This document shows, in pieces, positions 9,108-16,767 of a stretch of DNA of 64,000 nt (position 1 is its first letter; each line of letters opens with the position of its first letter). The notes under the pieces were generated by a model. It did not search any database. It saw only the letters and a program-made list of their open reading frames with translations, and was not told the DNA's origin. The stretch comes from Kibdelosporangium banguiense (GTDB taxonomy: Bacteria; Actinomycetota; Actinomycetes; Mycobacteriales; Pseudonocardiaceae). Where the stretch lies: NCBI RefSeq assembly GCF_017876405.1, contig NZ_JAGINW010000001.1, forward strand, positions 6,833,203 to 6,897,202. The letters run 5' to 3'. The position numbers were made by a program, and so were the translations under genes.

Positions 9108-9610
9108 CTCTTCTCGGGCATGGCCGACGAGTGGTGGTTGATGATCAGCCACTTGCCGTCGCGCAGCTCGTAGACGTAGGTGTAGCGGGCCTCGACCTGT
9201 TGCTGGACGCCGTTCTGCGTCAGGGTGAAGCGGTAGACGCCGGTGTTGATCGCGGTGTCCGGGTCGAGGACGTTGATCACTTCCTGCTCGATGACGCCGG
9301 ACGGCTTGCTGGCCAGGAAGTGCTCGAAGTAGTCGACGATCCCGGCGCGGTCGGTCCGCACCTTGTTCGACACGGTCGGCAGCAGCACGGCGTCCGGCGC
9401 GTACAGGTCGGCGACCTTGTTGGGGTCGCCGGTGGCCAGCGCGGTGTTCCAGATGTCGAACTGCCGGGCGATGTCCTGCGCGGTGGGAACCACCTGGGGC
9501 GTGGATGAAGGCTGGGCGGCCGGCTGCGCCTCGCCGGTCGAGCATCCCGCGACGACGAGCGTCAGCCCCGCTGCCGCAGCGACTGCGCCGATCCGAACCT
9601 TGTTACGCAT
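9104..9610 (-). CDS. Secreted lipoprotein with SnoaL/NTF2-like fold
   Basis: A 168-residue predicted lipoprotein. MRNKVRIGAVAAAAGLTLVV is a signal peptide ending in the lipobox VAGC; a short Ser/Pro/Gln spacer follows, then a SnoaL-like (nuclear transport factor 2) domain starting DIARQFDIWNTALATGDPNKVADLYAPDAVL and containing the usual HFLASKPSGVI and YRFTLTQNG strands. Proteins of this SgcJ/EcaC or calcium/calmodulin kinase II association-domain-like group mostly have no assigned reaction. It converges with the kinase gene, overlapping by 4 bases at the 3' ends. ATG 9610 is chosen because it opens the signal peptide. Confidence 0.8.
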   Translation of the reverse strand: MRNKVRIGAVAAAAGLTLVVAGCSTGEAQPAAQPSSTPQVVPTAQDIARQFDIWNTALATGDPNKVADLYAPDAVLLPTVSNKVRTDRAGIVDYFEHFLASKPSGVIEQEVINVLDPDTAINTGVYRFTLTQNGVQQQVEARYTYVYELRDGKWLIINHHSSAMPEKS

Positions 9611-9748
9611 TGTCCTGTACCCCTTGCCTGATCGGGTGATCTGATACCTCCACTGTGGAGGTGGCAAGGGAAAGGCCCGGCTAACAGAACGCCAGGAGAA
9701 CGCCAGCTTTTCGGTAAAGTCTTCGCGCCGGCGGGTGACTACGACCTG

Positions 9749-10408
9749 TCAAGTGCGTTGGTTGAGTACCTCGAAGGCGTGACGGCGGTGTTCGGCGAAG
9801 AGGTCGAGCGTGGTCTTGGCGTCGCGGGTCCGCAGAGCGGTGACCAGGTCGCGGTGCTCACCGGGGATGGTCGACAGGTAGCCGTCGGAGCTGACGCCGA
9901 TCCGCGTCAGCAGGAACAGGTGTACCTGGGAGCGGATGGCCTGCCAGGCCTCCTCAAGGCGCTGGTGCCCGGCAGCGGCGTAGACGGCATCGTGGAACTC
10001 GATGTCGCAGCGCACCATTTCGTGCTCGTCGTCGGCACGCTCCATCCGGCGTGCCGCCTTCTCGATGGCCGCGAGGTCATCGTCGGAAGCGTGGGCGACC
10101 ACCTGCTGGACAGCGAGCTGTTCGAGTGCGCCGCGCAGACTGTCCAGTTCGGACACATCCTGTGGGGACAAGGTCGTCACGGTGGCGCCGCGATGCCACT
10201 CGCTGCGGACAAGGCCCTCACGTTCCAGCCGGAGCAGGGCCTCGCGCACCGGGCCACGGCTGACGCCCAGCGCTTCGGCAAGCTCCACCTCGCGCAACTG
10301 CGACCCAGGCGCGTACGCCCCGCTGAAGACGGCCTCCCTGATCCGGTCCGCGACCTCGTCGGCCAGACCCCGGCGGCGCGCCGGAGCCACCTTGCGCTGT
10401 TCAGCCAC
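9749..10408 (-). CDS. GntR family (FCD/FadR subfamily) transcriptional regulator
   Basis: A 219-residue cytosolic repressor. The N-terminal winged helix has LADEVADRIREAVFSGAYAP and the GntR signature QLREVELAEALGVSRGPVRE. The C-terminal all-helical FCD ligand domain (about 85-215) has the metal-binding pattern with Asp in IEFHDAVYAAAGHQRL and histidines in GEHRDLV and AEHRRHAF, so it probably senses a small carboxylate or sugar acid through a bound metal. A palindrome in its own upstream region suggests autoregulation. Its likely targets are unknown; GH36 and the sugar importer nearby have their own LacI regulator. Confidence 0.9.
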   Translation of the reverse strand: MAEQRKVAPARRRGLADEVADRIREAVFSGAYAPGSQLREVELAEALGVSRGPVREALLRLEREGLVRSEWHRGATVTTLSPQDVSELDSLRGALEQLAVQQVVAHASDDDLAAIEKAARRMERADDEHEMVRCDIEFHDAVYAAAGHQRLEEAWQAIRSQVHLFLLTRIGVSSDGYLSTIPGEHRDLVTALRTRDAKTTLDLFAEHRRHAFEVLNQRT

Positions 10409-10435
10409 TGCTACCTACCTCCGATCGAATGTAGC

Positions 10436-10450
10436 AATGTTAACAACGTT
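10436..10450. promoter_or_regulatory. Probable GntR autoregulatory operator
   Basis: AATGTTAACAACGTT, containing the perfect palindrome TGTTAACA, lies 28 bases upstream of the GntR gene start in an otherwise GC-rich stretch. The T-GT-N-AC-A layout resembles FadR/GntR sites. Assignment to this regulator rests on position only. Confidence 0.5.
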
Positions 10451-10490
10451 ACCGACCGGCTCAGCCCAGCAGCGAAAGCCCGCTCGAGTG

Positions 10491-10545
10491 TGCCCCCAAA
10501 GTGGCGTTGGGAGCGTTGGATGCTCCGAAAGCCACTTTGGGGGCA
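10491..10545. repeat. Long nested inverted repeat (REP-like element or terminator)
   Basis: Perfect 15-base arms, TGCCCCCAAAGTGGC at 10491-10505 and its complement at 10531-10545, enclose a 25-base loop that itself holds the inverted repeat GGAGC/GCTCC. It stands 13 bases beyond the 3' end of the GH36 gene. A T-rich run follows the arm only on the strand leaving GH36 before the hairpin, so it is not a classic U-tract terminator. Nested, highly conserved-looking hairpins of this kind are often dispersed intergenic repeats in actinomycetes. Confidence 0.7.
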
Positions 10546-10557
10546 AAACAAAACCCG

Positions 10558-12525
10558 TTATCGGAGTTTGAGGAGGATGGCGGAGCGTTCGTGGGGGAGT
10601 TCGACGGTGAGCTGTTCGCCGGCCCAGCTGAGTTTTGCCGCTGAGTCGCGTGGGTACAGGATCTCGGCGTCGCCTGCCTGCCTGGGCAGGTCGATCACGT
10701 ATTCGCCCGGTCCGCCGCGGCGCCACACCGTGAGGTAGGTGACGTCGTTGGTGCGCATACCGAGCGCGAGCCAGGGACTTGTCCATTCCGGCAGGCCCAA
10801 CGGCCAGAACGGGACAGCCTGCGTGAGGTCCGGGCGGATCGTCCGGTATATCTCGATCGCCTGGGTGACCAGGTTCAGCTGGTCCTCGTCCATCCGGTTG
10901 AGGAAACCGGACAGGTGCACGCGGCCCAGCATCGCGCCGCACAACGTGAAGGCGATCTCGTCGAGGGTGAAGTCGGGCTGCGGGTACGCCCAGATCGCTG
11001 TCTGCTCCGGCAGCGCGGCAGTGGGGGCCGACGCGGCGATGGGCGGATAGTGTCGGAAGTCCTGTTGGTCGCTTGTGGACACCAGCTGGGTACGGGCCAG
11101 CATGCCGTAGTCCATTCGCAGCCCGCCTGAGGCGCAGCTTTCGATCACCACATCGGGATGGCGGTCGAGAATGTCGTCAAGCCATTGGTAGTACGCGAGA
11201 ACGTGCTCCTGCAGTCCGGCGCCGGGGCTGTCGGCCCGTACGTCGGTGCCCGCGCCCGCGTTGATGTTGTGGTCGAGTTTCAGGTATCCGGCGCCCAGAT
11301 CGTTCACCAGCCTGTCGACGACCTTGTCCATGTGCGCGCGGGCTGCCGGGTGCCGGAAGTCGAGCTGGTGGCGGTTGTGCTCGACCAGCCGGACGCCGTC
11401 ACGGTGGAAGAACGCGTCGTCCGGCAGGGTGGCGGCAATCGGGCTGCGGACACCGACCACCTCGGGTTCCAGCCAGAGTCCCGGCACCATGCCCCGGTCG
11501 CGGATCCGGTCCAGTACTTCGGTGATGCCGCCCGGGAACCGTGCGGTCGCCGGTTCCCATGCGCCGACGGCGTCCCACCAGCCTTCGGCGTCGTCGTCGT
11601 ACCACCCTGCGTCGATGCAGAAGTACTCCGCGCCCACGTCGGCCGCGGCGTCGACCAGGGGGAGAAGCCGGTCGGTCGTCGGGTCGCCCATCAGTGTGTT
11701 CATGTAGTCGTTGAAGATCACCGGCAGCCGGTCGTGATCCGGGTGCGGCCTGCGGATCCGGCGCCGGTAGCGGGTCAGTTCGGCGATGGCGCCGTCGAAC
11801 CCCGCGGTCGACTGGACGACCGCTGCGGGCACGCTGGTGAACGACTCGCCGGGCAACAGACGTCGCCGCCACTGGTTGTACTCGTCGGTCGGCCCGAGTA
11901 ACGCGAGGTAGTACCCGGTGTCGCGGGTGCCGACCTCCCAACGCCATCCGCCGCTGTGCTCGATCTGCCAAGCCAGGGAAGCGGTTCCGCTGGTGAGCAC
12001 GCCTGTGGGCAGGTGACGGCTGGTCGACCAGCTGCCCCGGCCGCCGATCGCGAAGCAGCTGCGGGGATCGTGCTGATGGGCGAACCTGTTGACGTCGGGC
12101 AGCAGGTCCCGCAGCGGCCGGTGCTGCCAGCGGCATTCGGCCAGCCACTCGTTGTCCGCCCAGTGCAGGGTCAGCGAATCCGGCCACTCGAATCCATAGT
12201 GGACGAATGACGTGACGGCCTGGACGGTCAGCGGGTCCGGGCCGGTGTTGGTCAGCTCCACCCACGAGCGGATCGCCGGGATGCCGGTCGGAGCCTCCAC
12301 ATGAAACCGTGCGACGAGCCCGGTCTCCTGGTCCCGCAACGTGATCCGGGCTTCACGCCACCCGTCCCGGGTCCGCTGGTCGTGGCCCTGGTAGGTCAGC
12401 CGGGCACCGACTGCGGTCTCGATGGCCCGTTGGCCCGACCACAGGCTGCCGTGGCCGGAGACCAGCACTTCGACCAGCGGCCGGGCCAGGTCGAACTCGA
12501 AGGAACCCAGGCGAAGGATCTGCAC
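10558..12525 (-). CDS. Alpha-galactosidase, GH36
   Basis: A 655-residue retaining alpha-galactosidase that removes terminal alpha-galactose from oligosaccharides such as raffinose-series sugars or galactomannan fragments. The N-terminal beta-supersandwich (about 1-265) is followed by the TIM barrel. The nucleophile aspartate is in YLKLDHN (D418) and the acid/base in SCASGGLRMD (D472); substrate-binding CIDAGWYDD and WLEPEV are also present. No signal peptide, so it acts on imported oligosaccharides. The GTG start at 12525 is supported by GGGAG six bases upstream. It is divergent from the LacI regulator and shares its operator region, which links it with the ABC importer downstream. Confidence 0.93.
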   Translation of the reverse strand: MQILRLGSFEFDLARPLVEVLVSGHGSLWSGQRAIETAVGARLTYQGHDQRTRDGWREARITLRDQETGLVARFHVEAPTGIPAIRSWVELTNTGPDPLTVQAVTSFVHYGFEWPDSLTLHWADNEWLAECRWQHRPLRDLLPDVNRFAHQHDPRSCFAIGGRGSWSTSRHLPTGVLTSGTASLAWQIEHSGGWRWEVGTRDTGYYLALLGPTDEYNQWRRRLLPGESFTSVPAAVVQSTAGFDGAIAELTRYRRRIRRPHPDHDRLPVIFNDYMNTLMGDPTTDRLLPLVDAAADVGAEYFCIDAGWYDDDAEGWWDAVGAWEPATARFPGGITEVLDRIRDRGMVPGLWLEPEVVGVRSPIAATLPDDAFFHRDGVRLVEHNRHQLDFRHPAARAHMDKVVDRLVNDLGAGYLKLDHNINAGAGTDVRADSPGAGLQEHVLAYYQWLDDILDRHPDVVIESCASGGLRMDYGMLARTQLVSTSDQQDFRHYPPIAASAPTAALPEQTAIWAYPQPDFTLDEIAFTLCGAMLGRVHLSGFLNRMDEDQLNLVTQAIEIYRTIRPDLTQAVPFWPLGLPEWTSPWLALGMRTNDVTYLTVWRRGGPGEYVIDLPRQAGDAEILYPRDSAAKLSWAGEQLTVELPHERSAILLKLR

Positions 12526-12554
12526 GCGTGACTCCCGTGATCGGCGGCGGCTGG

Positions 12555-12583
12555 TTGACAGGGGCGAATGTTAGCGATAACAA
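12555..12583 (+). promoter_or_regulatory. lacI-type promoter with overlapping operator
   Basis: TTGACA (12555-12560), 17-base spacer, TAACAA (12578-12583). The -10 is embedded in TGTTAGCGATAACA (12569-12582), one base from a perfect LacI-family palindrome. The expected transcription start falls at about the ATG at 12591, predicting a leaderless mRNA, in line with the absence of a ribosome site. The same site can control the divergent GH36 gene. Confidence 0.75.
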
Positions 12584-12590
12584 TTCTGGC

Positions 12591-13607
12591 ATGGATGTGA
12601 CCGGTCACACAACGAGCTCTCGCCCCAAAGCGGCGAGCATCAGGGATGTGGCCAAGGCTGCCGGCGTCTCGCACCAGACGGTGTCGCGCGTGATCAACGG
12701 CAGTTCGAAGGTCAAGGAGGCCACTCGCGACCGGGTCCTGGCCGCGGTCGAGGAGCTCGGCTTCCGGCGCAGCGCGACCGCGGTCGCACTGGCCCACGGA
12801 CGGACCCGGGCACTGACCGTGCTCACCGGGAACACCACGCTGTACGGGTACGCCGCCGTGCTGCAAGGCATCGAGGAGGCGTCCCGGGCGGCAGGCATGT
12901 CACTGGCCATCTCGGTGCTCGAATCCGATGAGGAGACGGCAGTGCGCGCCGCCGTCGAGCACGCCGTCGACGACAGCGGCGCCTTGATCGTGATCGCCTA
13001 CGACAAGGCCGGGGTCCAGGCACAACGGATGATCCCGGAGGATGTGCCGCACGTGGTCGCGGTCGAGACACCGGCCGACGACGAAGGCCGGCAACGGCCG
13101 TGGATCTGGACCGACGACCGGGCGGCCGCGGCCGAAGCCACCCGGTACCTGCTCGGTCTGGGCCACCGGACCGTGCACTACGTGGCGATTCCCCTGCTGA
13201 CCGAGTCCAGTCCGCGAGCCGCGGGCTGGCGGACCGCCCTGCTGGAAGCGGGTGCCCCCGTGCCCGAGCCACTGGGTGACGGCTGGGACACCAAAGCAGG
13301 ATATGAAGCGGGACGGATGCTTGCCGCTGATCCGTCCGTGACGGCTGTGTTGTGCGGCAACGACGATCTGGCCCTGGGCGTCATCAGGGCGATGCACGAG
13401 GCCGGCCGGGCGATCCCCGGCGAGGTCAGCGTGATCGGCTTCGACGACGCCCCGCAGTCCGCCTACTTCACGCCCTCGCTGACCACGGTCCGGCTGGACT
13501 TCGCCGGCCTGGGCCGGGCGTGTTTCTCGCTGCTGCACGACCAGATCGCCGAACCGGTCATCGCGCCGCACCTGATCATCCGCGAGAGCACCGGCTCTCC
13601 GGCCTAG
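12591..13607 (+). CDS. LacI family transcriptional repressor
   Basis: A 338-residue sugar-responsive repressor. The LacI helix-turn-helix SIRDVAKAAGVSHQTVSRVING is followed by the hinge helix region RDRVLAAVEELGFRRSATAVAL and a periplasmic-binding-protein-like ligand domain with AVLCGNDDLALGVIRAM and GEVSVIGFDDAP. The start at 12591 is chosen because the promoter's -10 would place the transcript 5' end there; a longer reading frame would run through the promoter. It probably represses GH36, itself and the importer plus secreted hydrolase through the TGTTAGCG-type boxes at 12569 and 16802. Confidence 0.92.
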   Translation: MDVTGHTTSSRPKAASIRDVAKAAGVSHQTVSRVINGSSKVKEATRDRVLAAVEELGFRRSATAVALAHGRTRALTVLTGNTTLYGYAAVLQGIEEASRAAGMSLAISVLESDEETAVRAAVEHAVDDSGALIVIAYDKAGVQAQRMIPEDVPHVVAVETPADDEGRQRPWIWTDDRAAAAEATRYLLGLGHRTVHYVAIPLLTESSPRAAGWRTALLEAGAPVPEPLGDGWDTKAGYEAGRMLAADPSVTAVLCGNDDLALGVIRAMHEAGRAIPGEVSVIGFDDAPQSAYFTPSLTTVRLDFAGLGRACFSLLHDQIAEPVIAPHLIIRESTGSPA

Positions 13608-13634
13608 TACCCACCCTGACAACCGAGGACCCCG

Positions 13635-14942
13635 ATGAAGCGCGTTCTCCTGCCTTGTTTAGCGCTGCTGTGTGCACTCCTGTCCGCGTGCAGCGACCCC
13701 ACGACTGCGGCGGGCGCCGGCCCGGCGCCTACTCCTGTCGCCGACCCGGCCGCTCGCCTGGACGGCGTGCACCTGACCTTCTGGACCGCGCAGAACAGTG
13801 TCAACCAGCCGAAACCCGCGATCGAGGCGTTCGCGAAGGCCACCGGGGCTGTGATCGACACTGTTGTCATCCCGGACCCGTACGAGTCGAACGTGCCGAC
13901 GCGGCTGGCCTCCGGGGAGAAACCGGATCTGCTGTTCTGGCAGCCCACCGGCAGCACCCTGCCGGCCATCCGGCCCGCGGCCAATCTGCTCACGCTGGAC
14001 GACGAGCCGTGGGTGGGCAAGCTCGGCAAGATCGAGCAGGGCCTCGGGGTGATCGACGGAAAGCGTTACGCCGCAATCGTTTCCAGTCCGGCAGTGCTGG
14101 GTGTGTACTACAACAAGGCCGTGTTCGCCAAGGCCGGGATCACCGAGATGCCCAAGTCCTACCCGGATCTGCTGGCCAAGGCCCAGCAGATCAAGGACAA
14201 GACCGGTGTGCCGCCGTTCTTCGAGGTCGGCGGCGACAAGTGGCCGCTGCAGTGGCAGGTCCAGGTCCAGCTGACGGGGCTTGATCAGTCCTTCTGGGAC
14301 AAGCTCAACTCCAACCAGGAGAAGTGGACCAATCCCACGGTGGTCCAGGCGATCGCCGACTACAAGCAGAAGGTGCTCGACGCGGGTCTCGCGCAGCCGA
14401 ACTACCGCACCGGGACCTTCACCGACCAGGGGCTGGACCTGTTCGCCGGCAAGGCCGCGATGGCGTTGAACGTGACCTCGTTGCAGACCCAGATCCAGGC
14501 CGGCCACAGCTCCAAGGAGATCGACGACACACTCGGCTGGTTCCCGATCGCCAAGGACGCCGCCAAGGCGTTGTACTCCCCGGACCAGACCAACGGCGTG
14601 GTCGCGTTCCGCACCGGTGACGAGAAGCGGCAGAACGCCTCCCGGCAGTTCCTGGCCTATCTGCTCGGCCCTGGCTACGCCGACTACATCAAGGCGATGA
14701 AGTTCGTGTCCGTGCGCACCGACGTGCCCAACCCCGACGGCCTGCCGCAGACCGCCGTCGACCAGTGGAAGGCGTTGCCGGACGCGATCGGTGTCTTCCA
14801 GGTCAAGGCGATCAACGCACCGGACATGCATCTGGCCCTCGCGGACATGATCTACGACAAGAAGACGCCCCAGGAGGTCGCCCAGGCCGCCCAGGACCAG
14901 TTCGCGCAGGTCGCCAAGGCGCAAGGGGCAGCGGGCTTCTGA
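13635..14942 (+). CDS. Sugar ABC transporter substrate-binding lipoprotein
   Basis: A 435-residue extracellular solute-binding protein of family 1 (CUT1 importers). The signal peptide ends in the lipobox LLSAC (cysteine about residue 19), followed by a low-complexity Ala/Pro spacer. The mature part starts with VHLTFWTAQNSVNQPKPAIEAF, typical of oligosaccharide-binding proteins, and has the family features GVYYNKAVFAKAG and KAAMALN. It begins 28 bases after lacI, with GAGGA upstream, and overlaps the first permease by one base. Binding of an oligosaccharide released by the neighbouring hydrolases is inferred from context. Confidence 0.92.
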   Translation: MKRVLLPCLALLCALLSACSDPTTAAGAGPAPTPVADPAARLDGVHLTFWTAQNSVNQPKPAIEAFAKATGAVIDTVVIPDPYESNVPTRLASGEKPDLLFWQPTGSTLPAIRPAANLLTLDDEPWVGKLGKIEQGLGVIDGKRYAAIVSSPAVLGVYYNKAVFAKAGITEMPKSYPDLLAKAQQIKDKTGVPPFFEVGGDKWPLQWQVQVQLTGLDQSFWDKLNSNQEKWTNPTVVQAIADYKQKVLDAGLAQPNYRTGTFTDQGLDLFAGKAAMALNVTSLQTQIQAGHSSKEIDDTLGWFPIAKDAAKALYSPDQTNGVVAFRTGDEKRQNASRQFLAYLLGPGYADYIKAMKFVSVRTDVPNPDGLPQTAVDQWKALPDAIGVFQVKAINAPDMHLALADMIYDKKTPQEVAQAAQDQFAQVAKAQGAAGF

Positions 14943-15832
14943 TGACTGCGATCCCGTCCGCCAGAAGGAGGGCCGCGGCGCAGCCGTGGTGGTTCGCGCT
15001 GCCTGCCATCGCGGTCTTCGCCGTGTTCTTCCTGCTGCCCAACCTGCTCAACTTCGTCTACCCGTTCACCGACTGGTCGGCGTTCAAGAGCGGGATCGGC
15101 TTCGTCGGACTGGCGAACTTCGAGACGATCTGGCAGGACGGGTCGCTGATGCGGGCGATCCGGGTGACCGTGCTCTACGCCGTCGGCGTGGCGATCTTCC
15201 AGAACGCCTTCGGGCTGGGCCTGGCGTTGCTGCTGGAGCGTGACACCAGGTTCAACCGGTTCTTCCGGGCGCTGTTCTTCCTGCCGGTGCTGATCTCGGC
15301 ACTGGCCGTGGGATACCTGTTCCAGGCCCTGCTGGCCCAGGACGGCGCGGTGAACAAGATCCTGTCGGATCTCACCGGCAGTCACGTCGACGTGCCCTGG
15401 CTGGGCAGCCCGACATGGACACTGCTGGTCGTGACCCTGGTGCACGGCTGGAAATGGATGGGCCTGGCCATGCTCGTGTACCTGGCGGGCCTGAAGTCCG
15501 TCCCCGGCGAGATGCTCGAGGCGGCCAAAGTGGACGGTGCGTCGCGGTGGCGGACGTTCTGGTCGATCCGGTTGCCGATGCTGGCCCCTGCGGTCACGTT
15601 CAACGTCACCACGGCGCTGATCGGCTCGATGAACACGTTCGACATCGTGCAGGCCACGACCAAGGGCGGCCCGGCCGCGCAGACCGAGGTGTTCAACATC
15701 TACATGTTCCGCATCTTCGGCCAGGGCCTGTACGCCCAGGCGTCGGCGATGAGCCTGGTGCTGTTCGGGATCGTCGTGCTGCTGGCGATCCCGGTCGTGA
15801 TCGGCCTGCGGCGACGGGAGCACGTGCTGTGA
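14942..15832 (+). CDS. Sugar ABC transporter permease (MalF-like)
   Basis: A 296-residue inner-membrane permease with six predicted helices. The conserved coupling loop that contacts the ATPase is visible as EMLEAAKVDGASRWRTFWSIRLPML (EAA motif). An N-terminal charged stretch precedes helix 1 (WWFALPAIAVFAVFFLLPNL). It overlaps the binding-protein stop (TGATG) and the next permease (GTGA), so the three are one translation unit. No ATPase gene is in the operon, so it presumably uses a shared MsiK-type ATPase, as actinobacterial CUT1 systems commonly do. Confidence 0.93.
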   Translation: MTAIPSARRRAAAQPWWFALPAIAVFAVFFLLPNLLNFVYPFTDWSAFKSGIGFVGLANFETIWQDGSLMRAIRVTVLYAVGVAIFQNAFGLGLALLLERDTRFNRFFRALFFLPVLISALAVGYLFQALLAQDGAVNKILSDLTGSHVDVPWLGSPTWTLLVVTLVHGWKWMGLAMLVYLAGLKSVPGEMLEAAKVDGASRWRTFWSIRLPMLAPAVTFNVTTALIGSMNTFDIVQATTKGGPAAQTEVFNIYMFRIFGQGLYAQASAMSLVLFGIVVLLAIPVVIGLRRREHVL

Positions 15833-16740
15833 CCACGCGAGCAATCACCACGGCGACCAAGCCCACGCCCGTCATCCCCGCACACCGGTCTGCGCCACCA
15901 AGGCCGCGGCGCAGGCGTGAACCGGCCTCGCTGATCAGGCCGTTTGTGGTGATCGTGCTTGCCGTGCTGACGATCGGCGTGCCGCTGTGGCTGGTCATCG
16001 TCACCTCGGCGAAGCCACAGGCCGAAGCGATCAAACCGAACCTCGCGCTGCCGCAGAACTGGCAGCCGGGGGAGAACTACAGCACCGCGATGAGCCAGGG
16101 CAAGCTGATCGAGGGCCTGCTCAACAGTGTCCTGGTGGTGCTTCCGTCAGTCGCGCTGGTGCTTGTGCTCGGTGCGGGTGCCGCGTGGGTGTTCGCTCGT
16201 CGTAAGGGAAAGCTCGTGTCGGCGGCCTACGCGGTGACGATCTCGGGGCTGCTGCTGCCGCCCGCGGTGATCACGATCGTGATGGAGTTGCGGCAGTTGG
16301 GCCTGGCCAACACCCGGCCCGGCATGATCGCGGTGTACACCGGGATGTACCTGTCCACCTCGATCTTCTTCATGACCGGGTTCATCCGCAGCACGGTGCC
16401 GGTCGAGCTGGAGGAGGCGGCCCGCATCGACGGCGCGGGTCCGGTACGCATCTTCGGCACGATCATCCTGCCGATGCTCCGGCCGGTGATCGCCACCGCG
16501 ACGATCATGGTGATGCTCTATGCGTGGAGCGACGTGTTCTACTCGTTCTTCGTGCTGGGAGGCGGCAGCCTGGCGACGGCGCCGCTGAACCTCTACCAGG
16601 TCGCCAACGCCTCGCTGTACCTCAACAACTGGCACCTGATCTTCGCCTACGTGGTGCTGATGAGCCTGCCGATGGTCGTGGTGTTCCTGGTGGCCCAGCG
16701 CCGGATCGTGGCCGGGATCACCAGCGGTGCCGTGAAATAG
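15829..16740 (+). CDS. Sugar ABC transporter permease (MalG-like)
   Basis: A 303-residue permease, partner of the preceding one, with about six helices and the EAA loop ELEEAARIDGAGPVRIFGTIILPML. GTG 15829 overlaps the upstream stop by four bases. The N-terminus carries a 40-residue proline- and arginine-rich cytoplasmic extension before helix 1, longer than in most MalG-type proteins. Functions with the binding protein at 13635 to import an oligosaccharide. Confidence 0.93.
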   Translation: MTTRAITTATKPTPVIPAHRSAPPRPRRRREPASLIRPFVVIVLAVLTIGVPLWLVIVTSAKPQAEAIKPNLALPQNWQPGENYSTAMSQGKLIEGLLNSVLVVLPSVALVLVLGAGAAWVFARRKGKLVSAAYAVTISGLLLPPAVITIVMELRQLGLANTRPGMIAVYTGMYLSTSIFFMTGFIRSTVPVELEEAARIDGAGPVRIFGTIILPMLRPVIATATIMVMLYAWSDVFYSFFVLGGGSLATAPLNLYQVANASLYLNNWHLIFAYVVLMSLPMVVVFLVAQRRIVAGITSGAVK

Positions 16741-16767
16741 TCCCTGCATCTGTCAGAAAGGATCGAC

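Noticed and set aside
7461..9545. A 694-codon minus-strand open frame across the sensor kinase
   Set aside because: It crosses the kinase and lipoprotein genes, with low-complexity Arg/Gln/Gly composition; a shadow of the kinase codons.
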